Origin: Bisgaardia hudsonensis
GTDB lineage: Bacteria > Pseudomonadota > Gammaproteobacteria > Enterobacterales > Pasteurellaceae
Length of the DNA stretch: 64,000 nt
Assembly: GCF_004345785.1 (NCBI RefSeq)
Contig: NZ_SLXI01000001.1
Coordinates: forward strand, 124,001 to 188,000
Reading direction: 5' to 3'
The translations under genes were made by a program, and so were the position numbers. The notes beneath the pieces are model-generated. The model was not told the DNA's origin and did no database searches. It saw only the letters and a list, made by a program, of their open reading frames with translations. Below are positions 38,881 through 48,970 of this stretch, one piece after another; position 1 is the first letter of the stretch, and each line of letters starts with the position of its first letter.

Positions 38881-39552
38881 TTAATATGTGCGACTAGTAT
38901 CCTTCAATCCATTAATAATAGCAATCCCTGCACTTGCTCCGATACGAGTTGCTCCTGCTTTGATCATTGCTAAAGCTGTTTCTGTATCACGGATACCTCC
39001 CGATGCTTTAACGCCTAATGTTCCAACAGTTTTACGCATTAATGCTATATCTTCTATTGTTGCACCACCTTTATTAAAGCCTGTTGAGGTTTTGACAAAT
39101 GCAACATTTAAGTCTTTACAGATTTTACAAGCTTTAACGATTTCTTCTTTAGTAAGCAAGCAAGTTTCTAAAATAACTTTTAGCGGAACACCATTACAAG
39201 CATTTAATACTTGTGCGATATCTTCTTTTACGGCTTGCCACTTTTCTGATTTTATCCAACCTACATTAATTACCATATCGACTTCTTGTGCGCCAGCATT
39301 AATTGCTTCTTTTGTTTCAAAGGCTTTAACCGCAGTTGAATTAGCTCCTAGAGGAAAACCTATTACTGTGCAAATTTTTACATCAGAATCTGCTAATATT
39401 TCTTTTGCTAGAGGAATATGGCAAGGATTGATACAAACAGAGAAAAAATGATGTTCTAGCGCCTCATTACATAGTCCAATAATATCTTTTTCTGTTTTTT
39501 CTGCGGTTAATGCGGTATGGTCAATAAATTTTGCAATTTCGATTGGTTTCAT
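38881..39552 (-). CDS. deoC: Deoxyribose-phosphate aldolase DeoC
   Basis: Cleaves deoxyribose 5-phosphate to glyceraldehyde 3-phosphate and acetaldehyde. The 223 residues start [18 protein letters not shown] at ATG 39552, which has AAGGAGA upstream; the open frame extends 12 codons earlier without family support. Schiff-base region [16 protein letters not shown] and a second lysine in [18 protein letters not shown] are in place. First gene of deoC-deoR. An antisense frame over it is a shadow. Confidence 0.95.
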   Translation of the reverse strand: MKPIEIAKFIDHTALTAEKTEKDIIGLCNEALEHHFFSVCINPCHIPLAKEILADSDVKICTVIGFPLGANSTAVKAFETKEAINAGAQEVDMVINVGWIKSEKWQAVKEDIAQVLNACNGVPLKVILETCLLTKEEIVKACKICKDLNVAFVKTSTGFNKGGATIEDIALMRKTVGTLGVKASGGIRDTETALAMIKAGATRIGASAGIAIINGLKDTSRTY

Positions 39553-39912
39553 TTTCTTCTTCTCCTTAGTTAAATAATTATCTACCAATTAGTTTTTAAT
39601 AATACTCTTTAAAATTATAAAAACAATGATCTTTGTCATTTTTTTAACATTTTTTGTTATTTAATTAACATTGTTATAGGTTAAATTATTTATTAGGTAG
39701 TTATCAACTATCTATTTTTTCTAAGATCAAGGTAAATATATTGGTTTAATTGTTGTAATATTTTCAACAAAATTATGCTAAAGAACGATTATTTAGGTTA
39801 AATTACTATAATAATGGATAAAAAAAAGTATTGCATAACATAAGTTTTTTTGATATTAGTAGAGGTGTATTGAATAATAACATTTTTATAACAATGATAA
39901 CGGAGTGAAATA
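39553..39912. promoter_or_regulatory. Divergent gap between deoC and dppA (360 bases)
   Basis: AT-rich with no gene I can support. A TATAAT at 39807-39812 may serve dppA. Weak inverted repeats occur (TAGTT/AACTA near 39697, TTGTTG/CAACAA near 39752), but I cannot tie them to a known regulator. Confidence 0.4.
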
Positions 39913-41514
39913 ATGAAAAAACTAACACAACTTTCTTTAGTAGCATTGGCATTCGTTTCGACGGGTGCAATAGCTGCGCCTAAAACATTTGTTTATTGTA
40001 TGGAAGCATCGCCTTCTTTCTTTAATCCTCAATTTGGAACGGATGGGGCAACACTAGACTCATCAGGTCGAACTATTTTTAATGGTTTAACTTCTTTTGA
40101 AAATGGTACGACAAACGTTCTTCCAGGACTTGCTGAAAAATGGGAAGTATCTGATGATGGGAAAACTTATGTATTCCATTTACGTAAAGGGGTAAAATTC
40201 CACAGTAATAAGGAATTTAAGCCAACTCGTGATTTTAATGCAGATGATGTACTGTTTTCATTTAATCGACAATTAGATGCAAATCATCCATATCATAAAG
40301 TGTCTGGCGGAAATTATGAATATTTTATTGGTATGGATATGCAAAATATCTTAGATAAAATAGAAAAACTAGATGATTACACCGTTAAAATTAGTTTAAA
40401 AGTACCTAATGCCCCTTTTTTAGCTAATTTAGCGATGGATTTTGCTTCAATTTTTTCTGCTGAGTATGCAGATAAAATGTTAAAAGCAGGTACACCAGAG
40501 AAAGTAGATAGCACACCAATTGGTACGGGGCCTTTTGAGTTTGTGTCTTACCAAAAAGATTCTACTGTACGTTTTAAAGCATTTAAAGATTATTGGCAAG
40601 GTAAATCAAAACTTGATCGTTTAGTTTTTTCTATTACACCTGATGCCTCAGTACGTTATGCTAAATTGGTGAAGGGGGAATGTCATGCGATGCCATATCC
40701 GAATCCTGCTGATCTTGATAAGTTAAAAAATGATCCACAAATTACTTTATTAACTAAACCTGGCTTAAATATTGGCTATCTAGCACTTAATGTTCAAAAA
40801 GCACCATTAGATAATGTTAAGGTTCGTCAGGCGTTAAGTTATGCCGTAAATAAAAAAGCAATCATTGATGCTGTATATCAAGGTTCAGGAGAAGTGGCCA
40901 AAAATCCAATTCCACCAACAATGTGGTCTTATAATGATGATATTCAAGATTATGAATATAATCCTGAAAAGGCAAAAGCACTATTAAAAGAAGCTGGATT
41001 TGAAAATGGTTTTGAAACTGATTTATGGGCAATGCCAGTTTCTCGTCCTTATAATCCTAATGCACGTCGTATGGCTGAGTTAATTCAACAAGATTGGGAT
41101 AAAATTGGCGTTAAGGCAAAAATTGTGAGTTATGAATGGGGTGAATACCTTAAACGTATGCGTTCAGGTGATCATCAAACTGGTATGATGGGTTGGACAG
41201 GTGATAATGGTGATCCTGATAACTTCTTAAATACATTACTAAGCTGTGCCGCAGTTGAACAAGGATCTAACTATGCAAAATTCTGTAATAAAGAATTTAA
41301 TGACTTAGTTACGAAAGCGACTCAAGAAGTCGATAAAACAAAACGTACAGAATTGTATAAGCAAGCTCAGGTTGTCTTCCATGAGCAAGCACCATGGATC
41401 AATATTGCTCATTCAACAACCTATTTTCCAGTTCGTAAAGAAGTGAAAGGTTATGTTGTCAGTCCATTTGGGTTACATGATTTTTACGCTGTTGATTTAG
41501 ACGAAATAAAGTAA
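39913..41514 (+). CDS. dppA: Dipeptide-binding periplasmic protein DppA
   Basis: Periplasmic receptor of the dipeptide importer, 533 residues. The signal peptide MKKLTQLSLVALAFVSTGAIA is cut by signal peptidase I; there is no lipobox cysteine, which separates it from the haem-binding lipoprotein HbpA of Haemophilus. The mature part follows DppA closely: PGLAEKWEVSDDGKTYVFHLRKGVKF, DASVRYAKLVKGECHAMPYPNPADL, IPPTMWSYNDDIQDYEY, GWTGDNGDPDNF. A hairpin then separates it from dppB. Haem import by this system is possible, as Dpp does this in other bacteria. Confidence 0.95.
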   Translation: MKKLTQLSLVALAFVSTGAIAAPKTFVYCMEASPSFFNPQFGTDGATLDSSGRTIFNGLTSFENGTTNVLPGLAEKWEVSDDGKTYVFHLRKGVKFHSNKEFKPTRDFNADDVLFSFNRQLDANHPYHKVSGGNYEYFIGMDMQNILDKIEKLDDYTVKISLKVPNAPFLANLAMDFASIFSAEYADKMLKAGTPEKVDSTPIGTGPFEFVSYQKDSTVRFKAFKDYWQGKSKLDRLVFSITPDASVRYAKLVKGECHAMPYPNPADLDKLKNDPQITLLTKPGLNIGYLALNVQKAPLDNVKVRQALSYAVNKKAIIDAVYQGSGEVAKNPIPPTMWSYNDDIQDYEYNPEKAKALLKEAGFENGFETDLWAMPVSRPYNPNARRMAELIQQDWDKIGVKAKIVSYEWGEYLKRMRSGDHQTGMMGWTGDNGDPDNFLNTLLSCAAVEQGSNYAKFCNKEFNDLVTKATQEVDKTKRTELYKQAQVVFHEQAPWINIAHSTTYFPVRKEVKGYVVSPFGLHDFYAVDLDEIK

Positions 41515-41526
41515 TGTGATATATTT

Positions 41527-41560
41527 ATGCCATATTTATGATTAAACATAAATATGGCAT
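41527..41560 (+). terminator. Hairpin between dppA and dppB
   Basis: Perfect 14-bp stem (ATGCCATATTTATG with CATAAATATGGCAT), 6-nt loop and a modest T stretch. It probably stops part of the transcripts or protects the 3' end of dppA mRNA, giving more binding protein than permease. Confidence 0.7.
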
Positions 41561-41660
41561 CTTTTATTATTAAATACTATTACTTATCCTATTAAGTTAT
41601 TTGATTAAATAGCTTAATTAGGTTATATGTATTACTTAATTATTACAACAGAGATTTTCA

Positions 41661-42665
41661 ATGTTTCAATTTATTCTTAAACGTATTTTGATGGTTATCC
41701 CTACTTTTTTGGCGATAACCTTAATTACTTTTGCTTTGGTACATTTAATTCCTGGTGATCCAATTGAAATTCGCATGGGAGAGCGAGGACTTTCTCCAGA
41801 ACTTCATTTAGAGATGATACATCAATTAGGATTAGATTTACCTTTATATCAACAGTACCTTAATTATGTGGCGGGTGTATTTCAAGGTGATCTTGGTAAT
41901 TCATTTCGTAATAATCAACCAGTATTGAAAGAATTTTTCACTCTTTTCCCTGCAACCGTTGAACTTGCATTTTTTGCTTTACTATGGTCTTTGGTACTAG
42001 GGATTGTACTTGGAGTGGTTGCGGCGGTAAAAAAAGATTCTTGGATATCGCATACGGTGACTTCGCTTTCTTTAACAGGATATTCTATGCCTATTTTTTG
42101 GTGGGGATTGATTTTAATCTTATATATTTCTACACCATTAGGATTACCCGCTTCAGGTAGATTACCTGCTGAGTATTGGATTGAAACAAATACTGGTTTT
42201 ATGTTAATTGATACTTGGAATTCAGATGAGCATGGTGCTTTTTGGGCTGCAATTAAGTCGTTAGTTTTACCGGCTATTGTACTTGGAACGATTCCACTGG
42301 CGATCATTACGAGAATGACTCGTTCTTCTATGTTGGAAGTTCTGGGAGAAGATTATATTCGTACTGCTAAAGCAAAAGGATTAAGTACTACTCGAGTCGT
42401 TATTGTTCATGCATTACGTAATGCATTAATTCCTGTGGTAACAGTTGTGGGTTTAATTGTGGGACAACTATTATCGGGAGCAGTATTAACTGAAAATATT
42501 TTTTCATGGCCAGGAATTGGAAAATGGATTATTGATGCGATTAACTCTCGAGATTACCCTGTTTTACAAGGTTCGGTATTAATTATTTCAACTATTATTA
42601 TTTTAGTAAATCTATTTGTTGATCTTATTTATGGTGTGGTTAATCCTCGTATTCGCCATCATTAA
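41661..42665 (+). CDS. dppB: Dipeptide ABC transporter permease DppB
   Basis: Membrane subunit, 334 residues and six helices. It opens MFQFILKRILMVIPTFLAITLITFALVHLIPGDPIE, the classic start of this family, and has the EAA loop EDYIRTAKAKGLSTTRVVIVHALRNALIPVVTVVG plus TENIFSWPGIGKW. Second gene of dppABCDF, 146 bases after dppA. Confidence 0.95.
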   Translation: MFQFILKRILMVIPTFLAITLITFALVHLIPGDPIEIRMGERGLSPELHLEMIHQLGLDLPLYQQYLNYVAGVFQGDLGNSFRNNQPVLKEFFTLFPATVELAFFALLWSLVLGIVLGVVAAVKKDSWISHTVTSLSLTGYSMPIFWWGLILILYISTPLGLPASGRLPAEYWIETNTGFMLIDTWNSDEHGAFWAAIKSLVLPAIVLGTIPLAIITRMTRSSMLEVLGEDYIRTAKAKGLSTTRVVIVHALRNALIPVVTVVGLIVGQLLSGAVLTENIFSWPGIGKWIIDAINSRDYPVLQGSVLIISTIIILVNLFVDLIYGVVNPRIRHH

Positions 42666-42686
42666 TTTATTTTTGGAGTAATTATA

Positions 42687-43574
42687 ATGTCTCATATAGA
42701 AAAATCTCCAGCACCTTTAACGCCTTTTCAAGAGTTTTGGTATTATTTTCGCCAAAATAAAGGTGCATTTGTTGGTTTAATTTTTATTGCTATTGTCTTT
42801 TTTGTTTCTGTTTTTGCAAGTGTTATAACACCTTTTGATCCTATTGTTCAAAATAGAAATGCATTATTATTACCTCCCGCTTTTTTTGAAGGGGGGGATT
42901 GGCAGTTTTTACTTGGTACGGATGATATTGGACGCGATATTCTTTCTCGTATTATTTATGGTGCCAGATTATCCGTTTTTATTGGTTTGTTAATTGTTTT
43001 AATGTCCTGTGTTCTCGGTGTTATTTTAGGATTGCTTGCTGGGTATTATGGTGGATTAATTGATATTTTCATTATGCGTTTTGTGGATATTATGTTGGCT
43101 ATACCAAGTTTGTTATTAACTATTGGTGTGGTAACAATTTTAGGTCCATCTTTGGTTAATGCAGCGATAGCCATAGCTGTTGTTTCTATTCCTAGTTATG
43201 TAAGATTAACTCGAGCGTCTGTATTGAGTGAAAAAAATCGGGATTATGTTACGGCCTCAAGAGTTGCAGGTGCAAATGTTTGGCGATTAATGTTTATTGT
43301 TATTTTACCTAATTGTCTAGCGCCTTTAATTGTTCAAATGACAATGGGGATTTCAAATGCAATTTTAGAACTTGCTGCATTGGGTTTCTTAGGCATTGGT
43401 GCTCAACCTCCAACACCAGAATTAGGTACGATGTTAGCTGAGTCTAGAGGATTTATGCAATCAGCTAACTGGCTTGTGACAATACCAGGTGTTGCTATTT
43501 TATTGTTGGTGCTTGCATTTAATTTAATGGGTGATGGTTTACGTGATGCCCTTGATCCAAAACTTAAGCAGTAA
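42687..43574 (+). CDS. dppC: Dipeptide ABC transporter permease DppC
   Basis: Second membrane subunit, 295 residues. N-terminal [42 protein letters not shown], and EAA loop [33 protein letters not shown] mark it as the DppC/OppC type. It is 21 bases after dppB and 14 bases before dppD. Confidence 0.95.
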   Translation: MSHIEKSPAPLTPFQEFWYYFRQNKGAFVGLIFIAIVFFVSVFASVITPFDPIVQNRNALLLPPAFFEGGDWQFLLGTDDIGRDILSRIIYGARLSVFIGLLIVLMSCVLGVILGLLAGYYGGLIDIFIMRFVDIMLAIPSLLLTIGVVTILGPSLVNAAIAIAVVSIPSYVRLTRASVLSEKNRDYVTASRVAGANVWRLMFIVILPNCLAPLIVQMTMGISNAILELAALGFLGIGAQPPTPELGTMLAESRGFMQSANWLVTIPGVAILLLVLAFNLMGDGLRDALDPKLKQ

Positions 43575-43588
43575 GGGGGAGATGTTCT

Positions 43589-44572
43589 ATGTCATTATTA
43601 GAGGTTAAGGAACTTTCAGTTCATTTTGGTGATAAAAAATCTCCATTTAAAGCGGTAGATCGAATCAGCTATAAAATTAATGAAGGGGAAGTTTTAGGTA
43701 TTGTTGGCGAATCGGGATCGGGTAAATCAGTTAGTTCATTAGCAGTTATGGGATTAATTGATTTTCCAGGTAAGGTTATGGCAAGTGAGCTTCATTTTGA
43801 TGGGAATGATTTGTTATCTCTTAAAGCCAAAGAAAAACAAAAAATTGTTGGCGCAGATATTGCAATGATTTTCCAAGATGCAATGACGAGTCTTAATCCA
43901 AGCTATACAGTAGGTTATCAAATAATGGAGGCCTTGAAAGCTCATCAAGGCGGTTCGAAATCAAGTCGTCGAGATCGAACGATTGAATTACTTGAGTTAG
44001 TAGGAATTCCAGATCCTGTTTCTCGTTTAGATGTTTATCCTCATCAATTATCAGGTGGAATGAGTCAGCGAGTGATGATTGCAATGGCGATTGCTTGTAA
44101 TCCTAAACTACTTATTGCGGATGAACCCACAACAGCATTAGATGTTACTATTCAAGCTCAGATTATTGACTTATTGCTTGAGTTACAGCGTAAAGAAAAT
44201 ATGGCATTGATATTGATTACCCATGATCTTGCTCTTGTTGCTGAATCTGCTCATCGTATTATTGTTATGTATGCTGGACAAGTTGTGGAAGAAGGTGCTG
44301 CCGATGAAATTTTTAAAGCACCTCTGCATCCTTACACTCAGGCTCTATTAAATGCTTTACCTGAATTTGCAGAAGGAAAATCACGTTTGCAGTCATTACC
44401 TGGTGTCGTTCCTGGAAAATATGATAGACCAAAAGGTTGCTTATTGAATCCACGCTGTCCTTATGCCACAGAGTTATGTAAACAGAAAGAGCCTGAATTA
44501 AGAGAGTTAAATGAGCGAAAAGTTAAGTGTCATACGCCGTTAGATGCGATGGGATTGCCTTTGGGGCGTTAG
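43589..44572 (+). CDS. dppD: Dipeptide ABC transporter ATP-binding protein DppD
   Basis: First of two ATPases, 327 residues: Walker [20 protein letters not shown], signature [20 protein letters not shown], Walker [20 protein letters not shown]. The C-terminal region has the cysteine cluster typical of oligopeptide ATPases ([20 protein letters not shown] ... KCHTPL), which in relatives holds an Fe-S cluster. AGGGGGAGA precedes the ATG. Confidence 0.95.
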   Translation: MSLLEVKELSVHFGDKKSPFKAVDRISYKINEGEVLGIVGESGSGKSVSSLAVMGLIDFPGKVMASELHFDGNDLLSLKAKEKQKIVGADIAMIFQDAMTSLNPSYTVGYQIMEALKAHQGGSKSSRRDRTIELLELVGIPDPVSRLDVYPHQLSGGMSQRVMIAMAIACNPKLLIADEPTTALDVTIQAQIIDLLLELQRKENMALILITHDLALVAESAHRIIVMYAGQVVEEGAADEIFKAPLHPYTQALLNALPEFAEGKSRLQSLPGVVPGKYDRPKGCLLNPRCPYATELCKQKEPELRELNERKVKCHTPLDAMGLPLGR

Positions 44573-44634
44573 ATTTCTATACATTTTTCTATATAACGAG
44601 ATAGTAAAGAAAAATGATTTAGCAGGAATAAAAA

Positions 44635-45612
44635 ATGCAAAAAAATAATAATGCACCGCTTCTTAATGCGGTAGATTTAAAAAAATATTATCCAGTAAAA
44701 AAAGGAATATTTAGCAAACCGCAACTAGTAAAGGCTGTGGATGGGGTTTCTTTTACCTTAGAAACAGGAAAAACTCTTGCTGTTGTGGGAGAGTCTGGTT
44801 GTGGTAAGTCAACGTTAGGACGAATGCTTACTATGATTGAACGCCCAACAGAAGGTGATTTATTTTATAATGGGCAGAACTTTTTAGTAAATGATAAAGA
44901 GGTTGAAGCATTACGTCGACAAAAAATCCAAATTGTTTTTCAAAATCCTTATGCATCTTTAAATCCACGAAAGAAAGTAGGGGCAATCTTGGAAGAGCCT
45001 TTATTGATTAATACATCATTATCAGCTTCGGAACGTAAAGAAAAAGTGCTTGAAATGATGTCTAAAGTTGGCTTGAAGACAGAATTTTATGATCGCTATC
45101 CTCATATGTTTTCTGGAGGGCAACGACAACGTATTGCTATTGCTCGTGGTTTAATGCTTGATCCTGATATTGTGGTGGCTGATGAACCTGTTTCAGCACT
45201 TGATGTATCTGTACGTGCACAAGTGCTAAATCTAATGATGGATTTACAAGAAGAAATGGGGTTGTCTTATGTGTTTATTTCTCACGATTTATCTGTGGTA
45301 GAACATATCGCTGATGAAGTGATGGTAATGTATTTAGGACGTTGTGTGGAACAAGGTGAAACAAAAACTATTTTTAGTAATCCTCGTCATCCTTATACAC
45401 AAGCCTTGCTTTCTGCGACACCAAGATTAGAAAAAGAACACCGTAGAGAGAGAATAAAACTAGTAGGAGAGTTGCCTAGTCCACTTAATCCGCCTAAAGG
45501 TTGCGCCTTCAATGCCCGTTGTCGTTTTGCTACCGAACGTTGTCAGCAAGAACGTCCAGAATTAAAAACCTATGAAGATGGCACTAAAATAGCTTGTTTT
45601 ATTGTTGAATAA
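44635..45612 (+). CDS. dppF: Dipeptide ABC transporter ATP-binding protein DppF
   Basis: Second ATPase, 325 residues: Walker [21 protein letters not shown], signature [20 protein letters not shown], Walker [18 protein letters not shown], and the C-terminal cysteines [21 protein letters not shown]. It starts 62 bases after dppD. A long-stem terminator ends the operon 20 bases later. Confidence 0.95.
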   Translation: MQKNNNAPLLNAVDLKKYYPVKKGIFSKPQLVKAVDGVSFTLETGKTLAVVGESGCGKSTLGRMLTMIERPTEGDLFYNGQNFLVNDKEVEALRRQKIQIVFQNPYASLNPRKKVGAILEEPLLINTSLSASERKEKVLEMMSKVGLKTEFYDRYPHMFSGGQRQRIAIARGLMLDPDIVVADEPVSALDVSVRAQVLNLMMDLQEEMGLSYVFISHDLSVVEHIADEVMVMYLGRCVEQGETKTIFSNPRHPYTQALLSATPRLEKEHRRERIKLVGELPSPLNPPKGCAFNARCRFATERCQQERPELKTYEDGTKIACFIVE

Positions 45613-45631
45613 AGTGAGTATATTGATAAGT

Positions 45632-45688
45632 ATCTGCACTATAATTTGTTAGAATGCTAGGATAACAATTGAGTGCAGATTTTTTTTG
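45632..45688 (+). terminator. Strong terminator of the dpp operon
   Basis: ATCTGCACT (45632-45640) pairs with AGTGCAGAT (45672-45680), an inner helix AATTTGTTA/TAACAATT extends it, and eight or so Ts follow. Confidence 0.8.
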
Positions 45689-45699
45689 AATAATAAATG

Positions 45700-45708
45700 A
45701 CCGCACTT
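45700..45708. repeat. DNA uptake signal core
   Basis: ACCGCACTT, between the dpp terminator and that of the tRNA operon. Confidence 0.85.
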
Positions 45709-45734
45709 TTAATGATTGATAAAGATTTTGGGTA

Positions 45735-45757
45735 TAAAAAAAGTCGCTAATGCGACT
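45735..45757 (-). terminator. Terminator of the tRNA Gly-Cys-Leu operon
   Basis: AGTCGC (45742-45747) pairs with GCGACT (45752-45757) over a TAAT loop; on the minus strand it is followed by a run of Ts. Confidence 0.8.
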
Positions 45758-45787
45758 ATCTTTTATTTTGTATCATTATTTCAATGA

Positions 45788-45874
45788 TGGTGCCCGAGGG
45801 CGGACTTGAACCGCCACGACTCGAAAGTCGAGGGATTTTAAATCCCTTGTGTCTACCGATTTCACCACTCGGGC
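45788..45874 (-). tRNA. tRNA-Leu (anticodon TAA)
   Basis: 87 bases including CCA, with the long variable arm (CGACTTTCGAGTCG) of a class II tRNA. The anticodon stem AGGGA/TCCCT encloses TTTAAAA, so the anticodon is TAA. Last of a three-tRNA operon. Confidence 0.95.
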
Positions 45875-45898
45875 AATATTTAATTTGCGGCTGCTTAA

Positions 45899-45972
45899 TG
45901 GAGGCGTGTCCCGGAGTCGAACCGAGCTACATGGATTTGCAATCCAGTGCATAACCGCTTTGCTAACACGCC
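45899..45972 (-). tRNA. tRNA-Cys (anticodon GCA)
   Basis: 74 bases including CCA; on the minus strand GGCGTGTTAGCAAAGCGG, anticodon stem CTGGA/TCCAT-type around TTGCAAA, anticodon GCA. Second of the operon. Confidence 0.95.
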
Positions 45973-45987
45973 GTAGCATATACAAAT

Positions 45988-46063
<76 letters not shown>

Positions 46064-46096
46064 TTATTGCTGCAACATTTGCTGTCAGTGGCGAGC

Positions 46097-46124
46097 ATTT
46101 TACTTGCTTATAAAAATCTGTCAA
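46097..46124 (-). promoter_or_regulatory. Promoter of the tRNA Gly-Cys-Leu operon
   Basis: On the minus strand TTGACA (46124-46119), a 16-base spacer and TAAAAT (46102-46097). A GC-rich stretch (GCTCGCCAC) follows the -10 box, as in stringently controlled stable-RNA promoters. Confidence 0.75.
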
Positions 46125-46301
46125 TAATTGTTTTGTAAAAAATGTTTGTTTGCTGAAAAAAAGGTCAAGAAATGATTTTCTTATAATATTAATTGAACAT
46201 ATTTCCCAATCAGTAAAACCTTATCAGTGATTAGTATAGTAATATTCTTTTTTTATTTAATGTTATAATAATCCTTTCCTAGTTTCTAATTTTTAAATAT
46301 T

Positions 46302-46811
46302 ATGCCTCAAAAAGAAGAACTTTTATTATACAGATCTATTTTATCCACAGAAGATTGGCAAAATGAAAACTCTTTTATTTTGCCAAATATAAAAAGTTGG
46401 TTATTTGAAAAGGGATCACTTACTAAAAAATTGCAATGTATTTGTCAATATCTTGATATTGAGGTTATTTCCCAATCTTGGATAAATGAAGAAAATGAAC
46501 TAAAAAGTACCGCACTTTTTCAATCAAGTTGGTTAAGAGAGGTAATTTTAAAAGGAAATGGAGAAAATTGGATTTTCGCTCAAACATATTTTTCTCATTC
46601 CATTATGGAAAAGTACGAAAAAGATATCACTGAATTAGGTGAGCGTCCTATCGGATTATGGATATTTCCTAAGAACCCAATAAGAATTAATTTAGAATGG
46701 TATCAAGATCCAAAAACATCTTTATACGCAAGGCGTTCATTGTTATTTTTAAATGGTGATTATATGGAAGTTCGAGAATTATTTTTAGATAAGTTTAAGT
46801 TTATTTATTGA
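46302..46811 (+). CDS. ubiC: Chorismate pyruvate-lyase UbiC
   Basis: Makes 4-hydroxybenzoate from chorismate, the first step of ubiquinone synthesis. The 169 residues show the family pattern: SWLFEKGSLTKKLQ, a conserved arginine in SSWLREVILKGNGENWIFAQT, LGERPIGLWIFPK, and YARRSLLFLNGDYMEVRELFLD. The match is clear though diverged from Escherichia. No good ribosome-binding site is seen before ATG 46302. It carries an uptake signal at 46509-46517. A single gene; ubiA is not next to it. Confidence 0.87.
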   Translation: MPQKEELLLYRSILSTEDWQNENSFILPNIKSWLFEKGSLTKKLQCICQYLDIEVISQSWINEENELKSTALFQSSWLREVILKGNGENWIFAQTYFSHSIMEKYEKDITELGERPIGLWIFPKNPIRINLEWYQDPKTSLYARRSLLFLNGDYMEVRELFLDKFKFIY

Positions 46812-46924
46812 AATTATTTTTTATTTTGTTCAACACCATATTTTTTCTATTAATTTTTCTGATTTTGATTTAAAATCTGACGATTTTATAAAATTTTGTG
46901 ACATATAAAGTATAGGGGAAAATA

Positions 46925-47551
46925 ATGAAAATTGTTGAAGTTAAACATCCGTTAGTTAAACATAAACTAGGGCTTATGAGAGTTGCAGATATTAGCACTA
47001 AAGACTTTCGTGAGTTGGCTACTGAAGTGGGTAGTCTTTTAACTTATGAAGCAACGTCCGATTTGGAAACTGAAAAAGTTATTTTAGACGGTTGGTGCGG
47101 ACCAGTTGAGATTGATCGTATTAAAGGTAAGAAAGTAACGGTTGTCCCTATTTTAAGGGCTGGTTTAGGGATGATGGATGGTGTATTAGAGCACGTCCCA
47201 AGCGCAAGAATTAGTGTTGTTGGAATGTACCGAGATGAAGAAACATTAGAACCGATCCCTTATTTCCAAAAATTAGCAAGTGATTTAGAAGAACGTTTAG
47301 CGATAGTCGTGGATCCGATGTTGGCAACAGGTGGTTCAATGATTGCGACGATCGATTTATTAAAATCTAAGGGCTGTAAATATATAAAAGTGTTAGTATT
47401 GGTTGCCGCGCCAGAAGGATTAGCCGCTCTAGAAAAAGCACATCCTGATATTGAGCTATATACTGCTTCGATTGATGAGCGTTTAAATGAGAATGGTTAT
47501 ATTATACCAGGTCTTGGTGATGCTGGTGATAAGATTTTTGGAACAAAATAG
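46925..47551 (+). CDS. upp: Uracil phosphoribosyltransferase Upp
   Basis: Salvages uracil to UMP using PRPP. The 208 residues include the PRPP-binding motif [19 protein letters not shown] (about residues 128-146) and the start [19 protein letters not shown], with the uracil-binding end [22 protein letters not shown] precedes the ATG. First of upp-uraA; a hairpin with a T run between the two would reduce read-through. Confidence 0.97.
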   Translation: MKIVEVKHPLVKHKLGLMRVADISTKDFRELATEVGSLLTYEATSDLETEKVILDGWCGPVEIDRIKGKKVTVVPILRAGLGMMDGVLEHVPSARISVVGMYRDEETLEPIPYFQKLASDLEERLAIVVDPMLATGGSMIATIDLLKSKGCKYIKVLVLVAAPEGLAALEKAHPDIELYTASIDERLNENGYIIPGLGDAGDKIFGTK

Positions 47552-47561
47552 TTCCAAATAG

Positions 47562-47584
47562 AAATGGTGATTGCACCATTTTTT
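47562..47584 (+). terminator. Hairpin between upp and uraA
   Basis: AAATGGTG (47562-47569) pairs with CACCATTT (47574-47581), loop ATTG, T run to 47584. Probably a partial terminator. Confidence 0.75.
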
Positions 47585-47647
47585 CATTAGTCTATTTTTG
47601 TTATAGACTTTACATTTTAGTTAATTCAGACAGAGAGATGAAACTTA

Positions 47648-48898
47648 ATGACAAATAACGATCAAAATATAGCACCAATAGAATCATCAAGTTCTATAAA
47701 GCAGGCATTTGTAGGTTTACAGATGTTATTCGTTGCTTTTGGTGCATTAGTATTAGTACCATTAATTACAGGGCTTGACTCAAATACCGCATTATTAACC
47801 GCTGGTATTGGGACATTATTATTCCAATTATGTACTGGAAGACAGGTTCCAATTTTTCTCGCCTCTTCTTTCGCATTTATTGCACCTATTCAGTACGGCG
47901 TAGCAACGTGGGGCATTCCTGCTACAATGGGTGGACTAGCAGGAGCGGGGTTAGTTTACTTTGCGTTGAGTACATTAGTTAAATTAAAAGGCTCACAAGC
48001 ACTAGAACGAATATTTCCGCCAGTAGTTGTAGGTCCTGTAATTATTATTATAGGTATGGGATTAGCTCCTGTTGCGGTTAATATGGCAGTAGGAAAAGAT
48101 AGTCCTTATAGTTATGATGATGCTGTATTGGTTTCGATGGTAACATTGGTTGTAACATTGGGTATTGCTGTTTTTGCAAAGGGTATTATGAAATTAATCC
48201 CAATTATGTTTGGTATTGCGACAGGTTATATTCTTTGCTTATTCTTAGGATTAATTGATTTTACTCCAGTAAGAGAAGCCGCTTGGTTTAGCCTACCTAA
48301 AATTACAACACCAGAATTTAAACTTGAAGCTATTTTATATTTATTACCAATCGCTATAGCACCGGCTGTAGAACATGTTGGTGGTATTATGGCAATTAGT
48401 TCTGTTACTGGTAAAGATTTCTTAAAAAAACCTGGATTACACCGCACTTTATTAGGCGATGGTGTTGCAACTTCCGCTGCTGCATTACTTGGTGGACCGC
48501 CAAATACGACTTATGCCGAAGTAACAGGGGCTGTAATGTTAACACGTAATTTCAATCCAAAGATTATGACATGGGCGGCAGTATGGGCGATTGCGATTTC
48601 TTTCTGCGGTAAAGTTGGTGCATTTTTATCTACCATTCCGACTATTGTAATGGGAGGAATTATGATGTTAGTATTTGGCTCTATTGCTGTTGTTGGAATG
48701 AGTACATTAATTCGAGGTAGAGTTGATGTAACAGAAGCACGTAATCTTTGTATTATTTCTGTGGTAATGACTTTTGGTATTGGTGGTATGTTCCTGAATT
48801 TTGGAGAAGTATCATTGAAAGGCATCAGTCTATGTGCTGTGGTAGCAATTATCTTAAATCTAATATTGCCAGCAGCTAAGAATAAAATAGAAGATTAA
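47648..48898 (+). CDS. uraA: Uracil:proton symporter UraA
   Basis: Inner-membrane uracil importer of the NCS2 family, 416 residues and about 14 membrane segments. Family signatures: FIALASSFAFIAPIQ-like stretch IFLASSFAFIAPIQYG, PIAIAPAVEHVGGIMAISSVTGKDF (substrate-binding glutamate), and GDGVATSAAALLGGPPNTTYAEVTGAVMLTR. It works with Upp just upstream. An uptake signal lies at 48441-48449. Confidence 0.95.
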   Translation: MTNNDQNIAPIESSSSIKQAFVGLQMLFVAFGALVLVPLITGLDSNTALLTAGIGTLLFQLCTGRQVPIFLASSFAFIAPIQYGVATWGIPATMGGLAGAGLVYFALSTLVKLKGSQALERIFPPVVVGPVIIIIGMGLAPVAVNMAVGKDSPYSYDDAVLVSMVTLVVTLGIAVFAKGIMKLIPIMFGIATGYILCLFLGLIDFTPVREAAWFSLPKITTPEFKLEAILYLLPIAIAPAVEHVGGIMAISSVTGKDFLKKPGLHRTLLGDGVATSAAALLGGPPNTTYAEVTGAVMLTRNFNPKIMTWAAVWAIAISFCGKVGAFLSTIPTIVMGGIMMLVFGSIAVVGMSTLIRGRVDVTEARNLCIISVVMTFGIGGMFLNFGEVSLKGISLCAVVAIILNLILPAAKNKIED

Positions 48899-48906
48899 AT
48901 TTATCT

Positions 48907-48942
48907 AGCAGATAGAGCTAATTTAGCTGTTCTCTATCTGCT
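48907..48942 (+). other. Hairpin between uraA and hda
   Basis: Perfect 11-bp stem AGCAGATAGAG (48907-48917) with CTCTATCTGCT (48932-48942); AGCTAA/TTTAGCT can pair inside. No T run follows, so it may be an RNA processing or stabilising hairpin and not a full terminator. Confidence 0.5.
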
Positions 48943-48970
48943 TAAATAAAATACTTTAGGGTATCTAATA

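Noticed and set aside
38888-39451. 187-codon plus-strand open frame opposite deoC
   Set aside because: It is the antisense of a well-conserved gene, with low-complexity Ala/Ile/Val content typical of shadows.
39913-41514. Haem-binding lipoprotein HbpA instead of DppA
   Set aside because: No lipobox cysteine after the signal peptide, and the gene lies in a full dppABCDF operon.
41915-42307. 130-codon minus-strand open frame opposite dppB
   Set aside because: Antisense shadow of a conserved permease gene; no start site or likeness.
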